DNA of 64,000 nt from CANKHA01 sp963750965 (lineage in GTDB: Bacteria > Pseudomonadota > Alphaproteobacteria > Rhizobiales > Xanthobacteraceae). Both the position numbers and the translations under genes were made by a program. The stretch lies in assembly GCA_963750965.1 (NCBI GenBank), contig CAVVSK010000014.1, positions 1 through 64,000 of the forward strand, given 5' to 3'. A model generated the notes under the pieces. That model saw only the letters and a list, made by a program, of their open reading frames with translations, made no database searches and was not told the origin of the DNA. Below, one piece after another: positions 34,833 to 42,802 of this stretch (position 1 is its first letter; each line of letters opens with the position of its first letter).

Positions 34833-35246
34833 ATGTTTAGGCACCATTCGTTTGCAATAGTGCTTGCCGCGTTAGCGCCCGTAAGCTTGGCCAACGCGCA
34901 GCAACTGCCGGCGATGACCCAACAAACTCAGACTATCAAACGAACACCGCTGCAGAAATTCGACGTTCCGGGCACAAACTTTGAAACGGTGATCGGCATG
35001 GCGGAGATCGTGCCCAACGTGAACATCGGTCGACATACTCATCCGGGGCCGGAATCCGGCTTCATGCTCGATGGCGATATGGTGCTGATCGTGGAGGGTT
35101 TACCGGACAAAACGGTGAAGACCGGCGAGAGCTACCAAGTTCCACCGGGTGCCATTCACGACGCCAAGACAGGGCCGCAAGGGGCAAAAATAATTGCGAC
35201 TTACGTCGTTGAGAAAGGAAAGCCACTCGCCTCACCCGCGCCCTAA
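34833..35246 (+). CDS. Secreted single-cupin protein
   Basis: 137 aa. A signal peptide (to about residue 23, ANAQQ) precedes one cupin domain. Metal-ligand histidines appear in IGRHTHPGPESGFML and PPGAIHDAK. Stand-alone periplasmic cupins of this sort are annotated only as cupin-domain proteins; catalytic or binding roles are open. GGGGGA precedes ATG 34833. Monocistronic by spacing. Confidence 0.85.
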   Translation: MFRHHSFAIVLAALAPVSLANAQQLPAMTQQTQTIKRTPLQKFDVPGTNFETVIGMAEIVPNVNIGRHTHPGPESGFMLDGDMVLIVEGLPDKTVKTGESYQVPPGAIHDAKTGPQGAKIIATYVVEKGKPLASPAP

Positions 35247-35523
35247 GCAAGCACTTGGTTACTGCAACAACCGCACCCTGACTTAATTTGTGAAGCTCAG
35301 ACTCGAAGACTTCGTTCTTTGCGTCAGCCTCGCACACAGCATTCATTCCGCTTCCGGTGACGAGGCGGACGATCTGCCTGGGGCGATCGTCTTGCTGTCG
35401 CTCACTTGGCTTAGGTGTGCCAGATGGTCTTAAAGTTAACCTTACTGAGACGCGCCCTTCCCGCCGAACTTCTAATTAGCCTATGATGTAAAAATTCTAA
35501 ATTTTACCGCGCGGCATGTGGGC

Positions 35524-35958
35524 ATGGAATATCGAAAAAGTTTTAGCGGTGTTGCCAGCATATTGGCCGTATCCAATCAACGTGCCGATGCATCGCTCTC
35601 GCAGCCGCTCGGTGAAATGAAAGTACCGCTGGCGCGCGATATCACCTCCGCTTCTCTGGCTGATCCGCTGCTGGAATTGATTGTCCGGACTCAGGGATCA
35701 TTCACGGAACAGGCAGTCCGGTCCGCGCTCACTTCCATGTATGCTGATCCTGCCCAAACCGAGATCGACCGGATGCCCGCGTTGCTGAACAACATCGCTT
35801 CGCTGGGCATGGCTCCGAAGGTGTTCCAAGTTTTCAAACAGACTTTACTGGATATCGTTTCATCCGCCGCGCTGGACGACGTTGCGAAAGATCAGGTTGT
35901 CGCGCAACTCGAGCACGGCGCTAGTCTCATCCAATTGGTCCCATCCGCAAAATCCTGA
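35524..35958 (+). CDS. Conserved protein of unknown function
   Basis: 144 aa. Mainly helical in the second half (FTEQAVRSALTSMYADPAQT and on), with no motif, signal peptide or membrane segment. A GTG at 35518 or the ATG at 35524 may start it. It is 9 bp upstream of the next secreted-protein gene and may share its transcript. Function not recognised. Confidence 0.55.
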   Translation: MEYRKSFSGVASILAVSNQRADASLSQPLGEMKVPLARDITSASLADPLLELIVRTQGSFTEQAVRSALTSMYADPAQTEIDRMPALLNNIASLGMAPKVFQVFKQTLLDIVSSAALDDVAKDQVVAQLEHGASLIQLVPSAKS

Positions 35959-35967
35959 GGCCAGCCC

Positions 35968-36483
35968 ATGTTCACTGTGCTTATCCCCATCCAACTGATC
36001 TGCATCATCCTGCTCTCCATCCCGGCTTCGGCGGCAGAAGGAGCGCTGGAAAAGGCGAAACTCGGGCGAGTTTTATGGTCCTCATTTCAATGTGCCACTT
36101 GGGCGGACATGTCTGGAAACAAGAAAGAGCATGCTCCTTTATTTGTCGTAGGCCTAAAAGCTGGCCGCGAATTTATAAATGCCGTGAAAAGCGGTCAGGT
36201 GACAGCCAAGTTGGCCAAGCAAGAGGCTCCGATAGAGGTAACAGCGTTGCTCGAGGGGCCGAGCACCGATTTTTTACTCGGGAGAATATTCCAGAGCGCG
36301 GGGCTTGATGCCTATGACAAGATTGTAAAAGAAGAGAACGGAATCCTTCTGGAACCTTCCAAATGGATCAATGATAAAGAGCTTATAAAGACGAAAGCCC
36401 AAACCAGGTATCTCAACGGCAATTGCGCCGCCCTGAAGGAGAAAGTCGACCGCGGGGGTAAGTCGAGAACTAAACGTAACTGA
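35968..36483 (+). CDS. Secreted protein of unknown function
   Basis: 171 aa. A signal peptide (MFTVLIPIQLICIILLSIPA, cleaved near ASAAEG) precedes a soluble domain. Two cysteines are seen (QCATW, NCAAL), and the end is strongly basic (KSRTKRN). No known family. AT-rich codons relative to the core. A good hairpin terminator follows the stop. Confidence 0.65.
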   Translation: MFTVLIPIQLICIILLSIPASAAEGALEKAKLGRVLWSSFQCATWADMSGNKKEHAPLFVVGLKAGREFINAVKSGQVTAKLAKQEAPIEVTALLEGPSTDFLLGRIFQSAGLDAYDKIVKEENGILLEPSKWINDKELIKTKAQTRYLNGNCAALKEKVDRGGKSRTKRN

Positions 36484-36494
36484 TGGCCCAGATA

Positions 36495-36524
36495 GCCCGC
36501 CGCATGTCGCGGTGGGCATTTTTA
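36495..36524 (+). terminator. Rho-independent terminator
   Basis: A 9-bp stem, GCCCGCCGC / GCGGTGGGC (one G-T pair), loop ATGTC, followed by ATTTTTA. Confidence 0.8.
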
Positions 36525-36616
36525 TCGCCTGCCCGCCACAGGAAAGTGGATACGGTTTGCCGTATTTCTGCCGTACGGCCAGCCAGCTCATCCATAAGTT
36601 CTTGGTTTCCGCTGGC

Positions 36617-36668
36617 GCTCCCTACGGGAATCGAACCCGTGTTTCAGCCTTGAGAGGGCCGCGTCCTA
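36617..36668 (-). pseudogene. Truncated tRNA-Glu (3' part only), candidate attachment site
   Basis: These 52 bases are identical to 38013-38064, the 3' part of the intact tRNA-Glu(CTC): acceptor 3' strand, T arm, anticodon arm and part of the D arm. The 5' end is missing. Flanking similarity also extends to the low-coordinate side (CTTGGTTTC). This is the expected footprint of integration at a tRNA 3' end. Confidence 0.85.
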
Positions 36669-37085
36669 CGACCCGCCCCGCCGCTTGAGCCGTACCCCGC
36701 CAAGGTCCACGGGATTTACGAGTGTTTCGATAGAGCCGAGCAATTTGGGCTCAGTTATAAAGGTCTCATCACTTCCGGTGCAGGCAATGCGCAACAGATA
36801 TGATTGCAGTTGTGGGGCCAAGACAAACGTAACAAAGAACTCCGCAGAAATGGGCCGATAATCCAGGATCCGCTGATCATTTATACGCAGCAACTCAAGC
36901 CGACATTCTTGATAGGGCACACCACGTTCGTCTTTCACGCTTCCTTTGATGGTTGCAGCGCTTTCAAAAATAGCGAGCGCACCACCTGGTAAGGCAAGGG
37001 TGAATACGAGCATCAAACCGATATTGTGATAGACTCGATTTGACATTCGCATGGTGCGTCTACGTCGACGTGAAGAATGTGTCAT
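36666..37085 (-). CDS. Small exported protein inside the tRNA islet
   Basis: 139 aa. An Arg-rich start (SSRRRRR) and a hydrophobic helix (NIGLMLVFTLALPGGALA) form a signal peptide; the mature part includes IKGSVKDERGVPYQECRLEL. The stop codon TAG lies within the truncated tRNA sequence, so the true C terminus may have been cut off by integration. Function unknown. An ATG at 37052 is an alternative start. Confidence 0.55.
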   Translation of the reverse strand: MTHSSRRRRRTMRMSNRVYHNIGLMLVFTLALPGGALAIFESAATIKGSVKDERGVPYQECRLELLRINDQRILDYRPISAEFFVTFVLAPQLQSYLLRIACTGSDETFITEPKLLGSIETLVNPVDLGGVRLKRRGGS

Positions 37086-37141
37086 AGATCACTGCTGGGT
37101 TGTGGGCGCGCTACGCGCGCAACCGCAGTTACAGCCGCGCG

Positions 37142-37876
37142 CTAGTTGGGGTCGATCAGCTGTGTGGAGATCTCTTTCCATGATCCAAGCCTAAGCCTCA
37201 CGTTATCGTTGATGGCGACAGCGAGCCAAGCGGGCTCCGACTCGATCCGATCCAATCGTATTTCGGTGTTACTAATCTTGTAGGTGAATGTTGCATCGAG
37301 AGGCTCAAGGGTTTCGGAACCCCGTCTATTTGCAGCAAGCGCCTCGGCGATGGATGAAAAGCAACTGGGTTTTCCAGTTGGTTGATTGACGGCGGTCAAG
37401 CCAATGATGCGGATAACGCCGACATTAGGATCCGAAGCACCATCCATTTGTGCCAAGTCGGCGCGCACGGCAGCACCACGACGAATAAATCGTGTCCCGT
37501 AACAAGCGCCGGTTTTCACAGCGAGAAGATGTTCAGCGTAGATTGCCACCCGCCAAGCGGCCTCGATTGTCTGCATTCCTTCAGTGATTTTTCGCTGACG
37601 CAAAGCCTCGTTGGGTTGAGGAGCCGGGTCTTGCTCTGTCTTGGGGGCGTCTGGCTGGTGTGGAGCCGGGTCTTGCTCGGCCTTGGGCTCGGCGCCAATC
37701 TGGGCCGGCGTTGACGTTATTGCAGGCGGATGTTCTTGCGACGAGATTTGCACCCGTTGCCGCTCGAAAACGATGCCGGCAACGAATGCTGCCGCGATCA
37801 CGGGCACGGATATAGCCGTGTAAGCGAAAATCCGGCCCGCTAATTTCTGTTGCGCTGTTTTGGATGTTTCGCTCAT
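37142..37876 (-). CDS. Membrane-anchored protein of unknown function inside the tRNA islet
   Basis: 244 aa. One transmembrane helix at about residues 18-36, then a Pro/Glu-rich linker with DPAPHQPDAPKTEQDPAPQP (an imperfect duplicate), then a soluble domain of about 150 residues. N-in, C-out topology is likely. No recognised domain. It lies directly beside the intact tRNA-Glu within the 1.4-kb islet. No partner gene is evident. Confidence 0.65.
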   Translation of the reverse strand: MSETSKTAQQKLAGRIFAYTAISVPVIAAAFVAGIVFERQRVQISSQEHPPAITSTPAQIGAEPKAEQDPAPHQPDAPKTEQDPAPQPNEALRQRKITEGMQTIEAAWRVAIYAEHLLAVKTGACYGTRFIRRGAAVRADLAQMDGASDPNVGVIRIIGLTAVNQPTGKPSCFSSIAEALAANRRGSETLEPLDATFTYKISNTEIRLDRIESEPAWLAVAINDNVRLRLGSWKEISTQLIDPN

Positions 37877-38012
37877 ACGGCGTGACGGAGGAGCCGGTGC
37901 ATGTTGCCCGCGCCAGCGATCAGGGTTTCCAGGTGCTTGTCCAGATGTGGAGAGACATTGGACACCTGTTAGACACGAACCCGCCCCTATTGCTAACTCT
38001 TGGTTTCACTGG

Positions 38013-38084
38013 CGCTCCCTACGGGAATCGAACCCGTGTTTCAGCCTTGAGAGGGCCGCGTCCTAGACCGCTAGACGAAGGGAG
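38013..38084 (-). tRNA. tRNA-Glu(CTC)
   Basis: Minus strand, 72 bases. Acceptor stem GCTCCCT/AGGGAGC, T arm with GGTTCGATTCC, anticodon loop CTCTCAA giving anticodon CTC, and D arm GTC/GAC. CCA is not encoded. A 3' fragment of the same tRNA lies at 36617-36668. Confidence 0.92.
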
Positions 38085-38154
38085 CGAAGGCTTGGAATTA
38101 AACAAGATCAGGGGCTAATGCAAGCGCGCGGGCGCGCGCTCGCATTGCCGCGCG

Positions 38155-38484
38155 CTATTTCTGCTTGGCGATGATCTGTTCCTTGATGTCGTCATAGACG
38201 TTCTGCGGAACGATCTTTTTCTGCACCAGCTCATCCTTGCCCTTGTAGGGCCGGCCCTTGATGATCGCTTCGGCGCGCACGGGACCGACGCCCTTCAGCG
38301 GCTCAAGCTGCGCCTTGCTGGCGGTGTTGATGTCGATGAGTTCGCCGGCCGGCGCCGTCGCCGTCGCCGTCGCGGGCGGCTTTGCGGGCGTCGACGTGGG
38401 CGCCATGGCGCCGCCTTGGGCCAGCGCGGGGACAGCGGCGAAGAGGGGAAGAAGCAAACCAAGGATCAGGCCGTGAATGCGCAT
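38155..38484 (-). CDS. Exported helix-hairpin-helix (ComEA-like) protein
   Basis: 109 aa. A signal peptide (to ALAQ, about residue 23), an Ala/Pro/Thr linker, then one helix-hairpin-helix domain: IDINTASKAQLEPLKGVGPV followed by RAEAIIKGRPYKGKDELVQK. Such domains bind DNA in ComEA-type uptake proteins, but many exported single-HhH proteins are untested. GGAGG before ATG 38484 sets the start. It lies 30 bp downstream of the HerA-like gene. Confidence 0.82.
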   Translation of the reverse strand: MRIHGLILGLLLPLFAAVPALAQGGAMAPTSTPAKPPATATATAPAGELIDINTASKAQLEPLKGVGPVRAEAIIKGRPYKGKDELVQKKIVPQNVYDDIKEQIIAKQK

Positions 38485-38514
38485 GATCAACCTCCGGTGT
38501 AAAACACCTGCTCC

Positions 38515-40109
38515 CTAACGACGCAGGATGCCCCCCAGAGTTCCACGCACGATGGCGCGGCCGATCGATCCCCCCATCGACCCGCCGAGCGATTTGCCGA
38601 TGTCGGACGCGATCTTGCCGGCAACACGGTTGGTGACGGTGCGGGTGATCTCGCGCGTCACCAGTTGCCCGGTCGACAGCCGCTTTCCGCGCGGGCGGCC
38701 GGTGCCAAAGATGCCGCCGAGCGCATCGCCAAGCTTGCCCATAAAGCCGCCGTCGGCGGCCTCCGCCTCGGCGGTTTCGGTCGCCACCCGCTTTTGCAGC
38801 ATCTCGTAGGCGGATTCCTGGTCCACCGCGGTGTCGTATTTGCCCTTGAGCGGGCTCGAGGCGATGACCCTGCTGCGTTCCGCGGCTGTGATGACGCCGA
38901 GCCGGGCCGAAGGCGGCCGGATCATCGTGCGCTCCACCATCGAGGGCACGCCATTGCCTTCGAGGAAGGAAACCAGCGCCTCGCCCTTGCCGAGCTCCGT
39001 GATGACCTGGGCGGTGTCGAGTTTCTTGTTCGGCCGGAAGGTGTCGGCGGCGGCTTTGACGGCCTTCTGATCGCGCGGCGTGAAGGCGCGCAAGCGCGTG
39101 CTGCACGCGGTTGCCGAGCTGCGCCAGCACCGTCTCCGGCACGTCCAGCGGGTTCTGCGTGACGAAGAAAACACCGACGCCCTTGGAGCGGATCAGACGC
39201 ACCACCTGCTCGATCCTCGTCAGCAAGGGTCTCGGCGCGTCGGTGAACAGCAGATGCGCCTCGTCGAAGAAGAAAACCAGCTTCGGCTTGTCGATATCGC
39301 CGACTTCCGGCAATTCCTCGAACAGCTCCGACAGCAGCCAGAGCAGGAACGTCGCATAGAGCTGGGGATTTTCCACCAGCTTGTCCGCCGCCAGGATATT
39401 GATGATGCCGCGCCCCTCGCGGTCGGTGCGCATGAAGTCGTCGAGGTCGAGCGCGGGCTCGCCGAAGAAGGCATTGGCGCCCTGGTTCTCCAGCACCAGA
39501 AGCTGCCGCTGGATGGTGCCGACGGTCGCGGGCGATACATTGCCGTAGACTTTTTGCAGCTCGGTCGCGTGGTCAGCCACCAGGCTCAAAATCGCGCGCA
39601 AATCCTTCAGATCGAGCAGCGCAAGTCCCTGCTCGTCGGCGAGACGAAAGGCGACATTGAGCACGCCTTCCTGGACGTCGTTGAGCTGCAGCATCCGCGA
39701 CAGCAGCAGCGGTCCCATTTCGGAGACGGTTGCGCGGATCGGATGACCCTGCTGGCCAAAGACATCCCAGAAGACGACGGGAAATTGATCGGGCTGGTAG
39801 GTCAGGCCCATCGATTGTGGCTCGCTGCACCAGCGCTTCCTTGGCCTCGCCCGCGGCGCTGACGCCGGACAGATCGCCCTTGATGTCGGCGGCGAATACC
39901 GGCACGCCGGCTTGCGAAAAACCTTCGGCCAGCACCTGCAACGTGACGGTCTTGCCGGTGCCGGTCGCGCCGGTGATCAGCCCGTGACGATTGCCGAAGC
40001 GAAGATCGAGCACTTCATATTTGCCGCTCTTGCCGACAACGATTCCGTTGGCGGGAGCCGCACCGTCGGCCGGGCGTTTTTTCGAGGCTTTGGCTGGGGT
40101 CTTCGACAT
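38515..40109 (-). pseudogene. HerA-like ATPase (DUF853 type), broken by two single-base insertions
   Basis: Three frames together give one protein of about 530 aa. The first segment (40109 to about 39820) has the Walker A motif GATGTGKTVTLQ. The second (to about 39095) has Walker B in VFFFDEAHLLF and VRLIRSKGVGVFF. The third (to 38515) has FTPRDQKAVKAAADTFRP and the Gly-rich C terminus. Removing one base near 39815 and one T in GCGCTTGCGCG near 39093 restores continuity. The family are HerA/FtsK-type ATPases linked to DNA handling. GAGAGGAAGC precedes the ATG. It may be functional if the insertions are sequencing errors. Confidence 0.85.
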
Positions 40110-40182
40110 GCTTCCTCTCATTTGCCATGAAATTAGCACCGCGCGGTAGGGCTGAACACTGGCCCGTCGGCAGGCGAGGCTT

Positions 40183-40524
40183 TTATGGCTCCGCCAAGAA
40201 TTTCAACCGCCCGGCGGGCTGCAAAGTTTTCGCATCGAAGGTGCGGATTTCAATCGCATCGGCGATCTGGATCGTGACGGTAATTCGCTCGCCGGCCGCA
40301 ACCGTGCTGATAATGCGCGCCCCTTTCGGCAGCGTGGCCGTCACCTCGACAATGCCCGCGCTTCCTTCCGCCTTGAAAACGCGATAGCCGATAACGGCAA
40401 GCACCGCTCCGACAGCCACCACCGTGGTCAATGCCGAAGCCAGCATCAGCAGCCGCACCTTGGCGGCGAGGCGCGCGGCTTGCGGGTCGAGCGGCTCTTC
40501 GGATCCGGGTAATGAAGTGCTCAT
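40183..40524 (-). CDS. Small membrane-anchored protein, divergent from the rluD-like gene
   Basis: 113 aa. One transmembrane helix (about residues 25-47, LLMLASALTTVVAVGAVLAV) and a beta-rich outer domain (EVTATLPKGARIISTVAAGE). Widely annotated as hypothetical in related genomes. Its ATG at 40524 overlaps the ATG of the divergent pseudouridine synthase gene at 40523 (both in TCATGA). Probably membrane-bound, function unknown. Confidence 0.72.
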   Translation of the reverse strand: MSTSLPGSEEPLDPQAARLAAKVRLLMLASALTTVVAVGAVLAVIGYRVFKAEGSAGIVEVTATLPKGARIISTVAAGERITVTIQIADAIEIRTFDAKTLQPAGRLKFLAEP

Positions 40525-41548
40525 GACAATGTCGCAGGGCTCCAGTGAAGAAGTCGTCATCGCCGGCGAGGAAGCCGGCGAGCGGCTGGACCGCGTGCTC
40601 GCCGCCCGGATCGAGGCGCTGTCGCGCTCGCGTCTCAAGGCCCTGATCCTCGATGGCGCGGTGGCGATCGGCGGGCGCACGATCCTTGATCCGGGCTATC
40701 GCGTCAAATCCGGCGAGGTCGTCACCGTCGCGGTCCCGCCTCCGGAGCCGGCCGAGCCGCAAGGCGAGGATATTCCGCTCAAGGTGGTCTACGAGGACGA
40801 CGATCTCATCGTCATCGACAAGCCGCGCGGGCTTGTGGTGCATCCGGCGGCGGGAAACTGGAGCGGCACGCTGGTCAATGCGCTCATCGCGCATTGCGGC
40901 GACAGTCTTTCCGGCGTCGGCGGGGTGCGGCGGCCCGGCATCGTGCACCGGCTCGACAAGGACACCACCGGCCTCATGGTGGTGGCCAAGAACGATGCCG
41001 CGCATCGCTCGCTCGCCGAGCAATTCGCCGACCACGGCCGGACCGGCGAATTGCGGCGCGGCTATCTGGCTTTCGTCTGGGGCGCGCCGGACCGCCCGAA
41101 AGGCACGATCGATGCCCCGCTCGACCGCCATCCGCATTCCCGCGACAAGCGGGCGGTGCGGCAAGGCGGACGGGAAGCGGTGACCCATTGGGAGGTGCTG
41201 CAACGCTACACCGGCACCGACGGCAAGCCGGTCGCGAGCCTTCTCGCCTGCCGGCTGGAAACCGGAAGGACCCACCAGATCCGCGTGCATCTGGCGCATA
41301 TCGGCCATCCGCTTGCTGGGTGACGATACTTATGGCCCGGGCTTCCGGACCAAGGCCGTGCACCTGTCGCCGCCCGCCCAGGCAGGCGCTGGCGGCCCTT
41401 GGAAGGCAGGCCCTGCATGCCTATCTCTTGGTCTTCGAACACCCCTACTTCGGGGGAGGTGCTGGAGTTCCGTTCGGAACTGCCGGCCGATCTCGCTCGT
41501 TTATCCAGCGTCCTGACCGCAAATGGCGGGACGCGGGCAGAGCCCTGA
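40523..41548 (+). pseudogene. RluD/RluA-family 23S rRNA pseudouridine synthase, three single-base insertions near 3' end
   Basis: About 340 aa if restored. An N-terminal S4-like RNA-binding region (GERLDRVLAARIEALSRSRL) precedes the catalytic domain with HRLDKDTTGLMVVAKN, where the Asp is the nucleophile. The frame stops early at 41321. Removing a T near 41315, an A near 41380 and a T near 41447 restores HPLLGDDTYGPGFRTKAVHL, ALAALGRQALHAYLLVFEHP and TSGEVLEFRSEL up to the stop at 41546-41548. RluD modifies helix 69 of 23S rRNA. Three insertions in 140 bp of an otherwise conserved gene suggest consensus error. Confidence 0.85.
41476..41501 (+). promoter_or_regulatory. Possible EcfG-type motif 267 bp upstream of rpoH
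   Basis: GGAAC, 17 bases, CGTT. It lies inside the 3' end of the rluD-like gene. About one such match is expected by chance in the window, so it is only a candidate for stress control of rpoH. Confidence 0.25.
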
Positions 41549-41767
41549 TCCGGCGAAATCCGTAACCCATCAACGGCTTGCAGCGAATACACTGCCAGCT
41601 GAGACTTGTCGGCGCGGGCCACTTTTCTTTGGCCCCGTTGGTCCTGTATGCTGCGTATGCGATCGGGTCTTTCGCGGTCGCAGCATTTGGATGCGCCGTC
41701 GGCTCCCGAAGCGGCGGCGCGAACCGCCCGCCGAATCCCGGGGGCAGCAACTTGGAGGGCGCTTATT

Positions 41768-42676
41768 ATGGCCCGTTCCTCGGCCTTGCCGATCCTGACG
41801 GCCGAATCCGGTCTTACCCGCTATCTCGAAGAGATCCGGCGGTTTCCGATGCTGGAACCGCAGCAGGAATACATGTTGGCCAAGCGCTGGCGCGAGCACG
41901 GCGACCGCGAGGCCGCGCATAAGCTCGTCACCAGCCATCTGCGTCTGGTCGCGAAAATCGCGATGGGCTATCGCGGCTATGGCCTGCCGATCGCCGAGGT
42001 CATTTCCGAAGGCAATGTCGGATTGATGCAGGCGGTGAAGCGGTTTGAGCCGGAGAAGGGATTCCGCCTCGCCACTTACGCCATGTGGTGGATCAAGGCA
42101 GCGATTCAGGAATACATCCTGCGCTCCTGGTCGCTGGTGAAGATGGGCACCACCGCCAATCAGAAGAAATTGTTCTTCAACCTGCGCAAGGCCAAGAGCA
42201 AGATTTCCGCGCTCGACGAGGGCGACATGCGGCCGGAGCAGGTCAAGCTGATCGCGCAACGCCTTGGCGTGACCGAGCAGGACGTGATCGACATGAATCG
42301 CCGCCTCGGCGGCGATTCCTCGCTCAATGCTCCGATCCGCGAGGAAGGCGACGCCGGCGAGTGGCAGGACTGGCTGGTGGACGACGCGCCAACCCAGGAG
42401 CGCATTCTGGCCGAGAGCGAGGAAGCGGATAACCGCCACGCCGCATTGGTGCAGGCGCTCGACGTGCTGAACGATCGCGAGCGCCGTATCTTCGAGGCCC
42501 GCCGGCTTGCCGAAGACCCGATCACGCTGGAGGAATTGGCAACGGAATTTGGCGTCTCGCGCGAGCGTGTGCGGCAGATCGAGGTTCGCGCTTTCGAGAA
42601 GGTGCAAAAGGCGGTGAAGAACCGCGTCGCCACCATGGAAGCGCCGGAGGGGCGTCCCGCCGTCGCCGCGCAATAA
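41768..42676 (+). CDS. rpoH: RNA polymerase sigma factor RpoH (sigma-32)
   Basis: 302 aa, standard RpoH size. Region 2 contains NVGLMQAVKRFEPEKGFRLA and MWWIKAAIQEYIL. The RpoH box QKKLFFNLRKAKSK separates this family from RpoD. Region 4.2 has LEELATEFGVSRERVRQIEV. It directs heat-shock gene transcription. GGAGGG upstream picks ATG 41768 over the open-frame start at 41606. Many alphaproteobacteria have two rpoH genes; this one's class cannot be told here. Confidence 0.95.
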   Translation: MARSSALPILTAESGLTRYLEEIRRFPMLEPQQEYMLAKRWREHGDREAAHKLVTSHLRLVAKIAMGYRGYGLPIAEVISEGNVGLMQAVKRFEPEKGFRLATYAMWWIKAAIQEYILRSWSLVKMGTTANQKKLFFNLRKAKSKISALDEGDMRPEQVKLIAQRLGVTEQDVIDMNRRLGGDSSLNAPIREEGDAGEWQDWLVDDAPTQERILAESEEADNRHAALVQALDVLNDRERRIFEARRLAEDPITLEELATEFGVSRERVRQIEVRAFEKVQKAVKNRVATMEAPEGRPAVAAQ

Positions 42677-42705
42677 CGTCACTGCACAGCTTTTCCTTCG
42701 TCATG

Positions 42706-42789
42706 GCCGCACTTGTTGCGGCCATCTCGCTTAGCAAGGCACTGCTTCTTTCATCGGGATGGCCGGAATAGATCCGGCCATGACAACCG
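42706..42789 (-). repeat. Dispersed palindromic repeat, copy 2
   Basis: Its reverse complement closely matches 26201-26285 (shared CTAAGCGAGATGGCCGCAAC). It lies between the convergent rpoH and the 609-aa gene and could also end their transcripts. Confidence 0.7.
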
Positions 42790-42802
42790 AGAGGGCACCG
42801 TA

